From contig CAVOIB010000002.1 in assembly GCA_963695975.1 (NCBI GenBank), positions 62,001-126,000 on the forward strand: a stretch of 64,000 nucleotides of DNA, in the 5' to 3' direction. This document shows positions 62,244 to 64,000 of this stretch, piece by piece. The notes below the pieces were generated by a model. The model was not told the DNA's origin and did no database searches. It saw nothing but the letters and a program-made list of their open reading frames with translations. The DNA is from JBBQVZ01 sp963695975. GTDB lineage: Bacteria > Actinomycetota > UBA4738 > HRBIN12. Every line of letters begins with the position of its first letter. Positions within the stretch are counted from its first letter, which is position 1. The position numbers were made by a program, and so were the translations under genes.

Positions 62244-64000
62244 CAGCGGCGGCCGCGACGCTTCACGTAGTCGCGCACCACGAAGTCACCCAAGCGCTCA
62301 TCATCCATCAGGAACACCCGTCCAGACGTGATGCGCGCGAGCCGTTCCATGAAGCTGATCAGCCCGTCGGACTCCTCGAGCATGAAGACGTTCAGCGTGA
62401 CCCCCGCCTTCGCCAGACGCACGGCCTCAGCGAGCGTCAGCTCGATCGTCTTGCGGACGGGCGGCCACGCGAAGAACGCGTCCTCGCCCTCGAGGTGCGC
62501 CGTGGGCTCGCCGTCGGTCACCATGATCACCTGACGCGCCGCCCGAGGGTGCTGGGCGAGCAGCCGGCCCGCCAGCAGGAACGCGTGCTGCATGTTGGTT
62601 CCATAGACCCGCTCGAAGCCCGGCGCGGTCAGGTCCTCGGGTTCGAGCCTCCGCGCGTAATCGCTGAATCCGATCAGGTAGAGCGTGTCGTGTGGGTACC
62701 GGCCCTCGATCAGCGCGTGCAGCGCGAGCGCCATCTTCTTCGCATGGATGAAGTGTCCGCGCAGCGGCATGCTGAACGAGAGGTCGAGCAGGAGCGCGGT
62801 GGCGGCCTCGGTGCGCTGCTCGGCCTCGACCAGCTCGAAGTCGTCTGGGGTGAGCCGTAGTGGCTGTCCGGGCTCGGATCGAACCACGGCGTTGAACACC
62901 GTCTTCTGCACGGCGATCTGGCCCGTATCGCCGAACCGCCACGGTCGTGTGGCTCCGGTGGGCTCGGCCAACCCGCCGGCCTCACGCGCCTCGTGTGTTC
63001 CCTCGCGGTCGCGCTTCAGCTCCTCGAACACCTGCACGAGCGCGCGCTCGCCGAGCTTACGGGCACCCCGCGGCGTCACCTCCAAGCGGCCGTTGCGACG
63101 GGTCATCAGTCCGGCATCTTCGAGCGCGCGTTCGATCTGCTTCAGCCTCCGGAGGTCCCGGACCGCCGGCTCGCCGAGGATCCGGCGCAACGCGTCCTCG
63201 TCGACGTCATCGACCGACGCGCCGGCGTAGTCGCCGCGCATCTCACGGTCGAGCTCCTCGTAGTCGTGCAGCCGCTCCATCGCATCGACGGTGGCCGAGA
63301 GCGGCATCGGCTCCCCGCCCTCCCCCATCGCGGGCTGGCCCCACGGCATGTCGGGGAACGCGTCGGCCAGGTTCGCACCGAGACGATCAACCTCGAACGC
63401 CAGGTCCATGTCCTGCATCATCTGCTCGGCGAGTGCCCGGAGCTCGCTCGCCTGCTCCGGCGAGAGCGACGCCATCAGCCGGCTCATGGCGGCCATCCGC
63501 TTCGCCATGTTCTCCAGCAACTCGTCGAGGGACTTCGGCCGATCGGGGAACAGATCGCCGTACCGCTCCATGAAGCCGTCGAAGTCGTACTCCTCGCCGC
63601 GCGCGCGCTGCTCGATCATCTGGTTCAGCTCGGCGAGCATGTCCCGCACGTGAGCGAGCTGCTCGGGCGACATGTTGCGCATGCCCTGCGTGATCCCTCG
63701 GAAGTACGCGCCCATCACCTGCTCGCGAACGTGCTCGAGCAGTTCGTCGAACATGCGCTGCGCGTCCGGATCCACGAATCGGTACTCCGTTAGCTCGCGA
63801 AGCTTCCCGGGCGCGTCGGGCGGAAGGTTGTCGAGGAACGTCTCGCGCATCCGCGCATCGTCCCCGGCCTCGAAGGACAACGTGCTTCGCTCGCGGTCCA
63901 GGATCTCGTCGAGCCGTTCGCGGATCTCTTCGAGGGGACCGGTGAGGTCGAGCGCCTCCTGCTCCTGCTCGCGCATCTGTTGGAGACGGCGGCGGAGGGC
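62243..64000 (-). CDS. VWA-domain protein (partial, N-terminus outside window)
   Basis: At least 586 codons, open to the right edge, so the N-terminus is missing; the methionine at 63976 is internal. The long N-terminal part is helical and acidic, with methionine-rich helices. The C-terminal VWA domain (from about residue 395 of the visible part) has a MIDAS-like D-x-S-x-S motif in LLLDLSFSMP and a late VTDGEP. Such proteins often pair with a MoxR AAA+ ATPase, here outside the window. It is probably a chaperone-like or metal-dependent scaffold. Confidence 0.75.
   Translation of the reverse strand, partial: ALRRRLQQMREQEQEALDLTGPLEEIRERLDEILDRERSTLSFEAGDDARMRETFLDNLPPDAPGKLRELTEYRFVDPDAQRMFDELLEHVREQVMGAYFRGITQGMRNMSPEQLAHVRDMLAELNQMIEQRARGEEYDFDGFMERYGDLFPDRPKSLDELLENMAKRMAAMSRLMASLSPEQASELRALAEQMMQDMDLAFEVDRLGANLADAFPDMPWGQPAMGEGGEPMPLSATVDAMERLHDYEELDREMRGDYAGASVDDVDEDALRRILGEPAVRDLRRLKQIERALEDAGLMTRRNGRLEVTPRGARKLGERALVQVFEELKRDREGTHEAREAGGLAEPTGATRPWRFGDTGQIAVQKTVFNAVVRSEPGQPLRLTPDDFELVEAEQRTEAATALLLDLSFSMPLRGHFIHAKKMALALHALIEGRYPHDTLYLIGFSDYARRLEPEDLTAPGFERVYGTNMQHAFLLAGRLLAQHPRAARQVIMVTDGEPTAHLEGEDAFFAWPPVRKTIELTLAEAVRLAKAGVTLNVFMLEESDGLISFMERLARITSGRVFLMDDERLGDFVVRDYVKRRGRR

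Overview
The window is about 64 kb of GC-rich, gene-dense bacterial DNA. The closest overall fit is an actinomycetote (Actinomycetota), probably an environmental lineage. Supporting signs are an ECF42-type sigma factor paired with a YCII/DGPF protein, actinobacterial-style amine-processing glutamine synthetase paralogues, several apparently leaderless promoters with TANNNT -10 boxes, and a Zur/ZnuABC locus. There is no rRNA, tRNA, CRISPR array, IS element, integrase or phage gene that I can support, so the taxonomy is inference. No gap between genes reaches 300 bases; the largest are about 130-170 bases and are described as regulatory features or noted as empty.

Left part (1-29 kb) is mostly housekeeping and transport. 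It holds the start of an AlaX-type editing protein, a trimethylamine-dehydrogenase-family flavoprotein with one altered Fe-S ligand, an EamA transporter with an alpha/beta hydrolase, and a very large membrane fusion protein. Next come two divergent alkaline-phosphatase-superfamily proteins, one of which looks catalytically dead, and a permease pair (UPF0718 plus TIGR03943). A zur-znuB-znuC-znuA zinc operon follows, then mutY, a CBS protein, a glutaryl-CoA dehydrogenase, a CwlO-like secreted protein, the YCII/ECF42 pair, an MBOAT/SGNH O-acylation pair, trpB2, a CDP-alcohol phosphotransferase with a Rieske protein, greA, an aldehyde dehydrogenase and a short-chain dehydrogenase.

The centre (29.4-52.8 kb) is the striking part. 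It is a continuous amine/gamma-glutamyl catabolic supercluster with five different glutamine-synthetase-like ligases, two APC permeases, two class I glutamine amidotransferases, a PuuD-GrpB fusion, two class III aminotransferases, an ornithine-cyclodeaminase-family enzyme, a FluG-type amidohydrolase and a C45-type Ntn amidase. Embedded in it is a four-gene gntR-aldolase-alcohol dehydrogenase-FGGY kinase operon. All five ligases keep the metal-binding E-x-E motif but have lost both residues that canonical glutamine synthetase uses for ammonium (the Asp50 loop and the Glu327 flap). They therefore probably gamma-glutamylate organic amines. The working model is: import by the permeases; gamma-glutamylation by a GS-like ligase; oxidation or transamination of the free end (aminotransferases, and possibly the aldehyde dehydrogenase at 26.8 kb); and release of glutamate by the amidotransferase or PuuD hydrolases. 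Similar GntR-box sequences lie at both ends of the cluster.

The right part (52.9-64 kb) contains a complete Opp/Dpp-type ABC importer that directly follows the cluster, a winged-helix/coiled-coil protein, a class III CoA-transferase with a methyltransferase, a small secreted protein and the C-terminal part of a VWA-domain protein that runs off the right edge.
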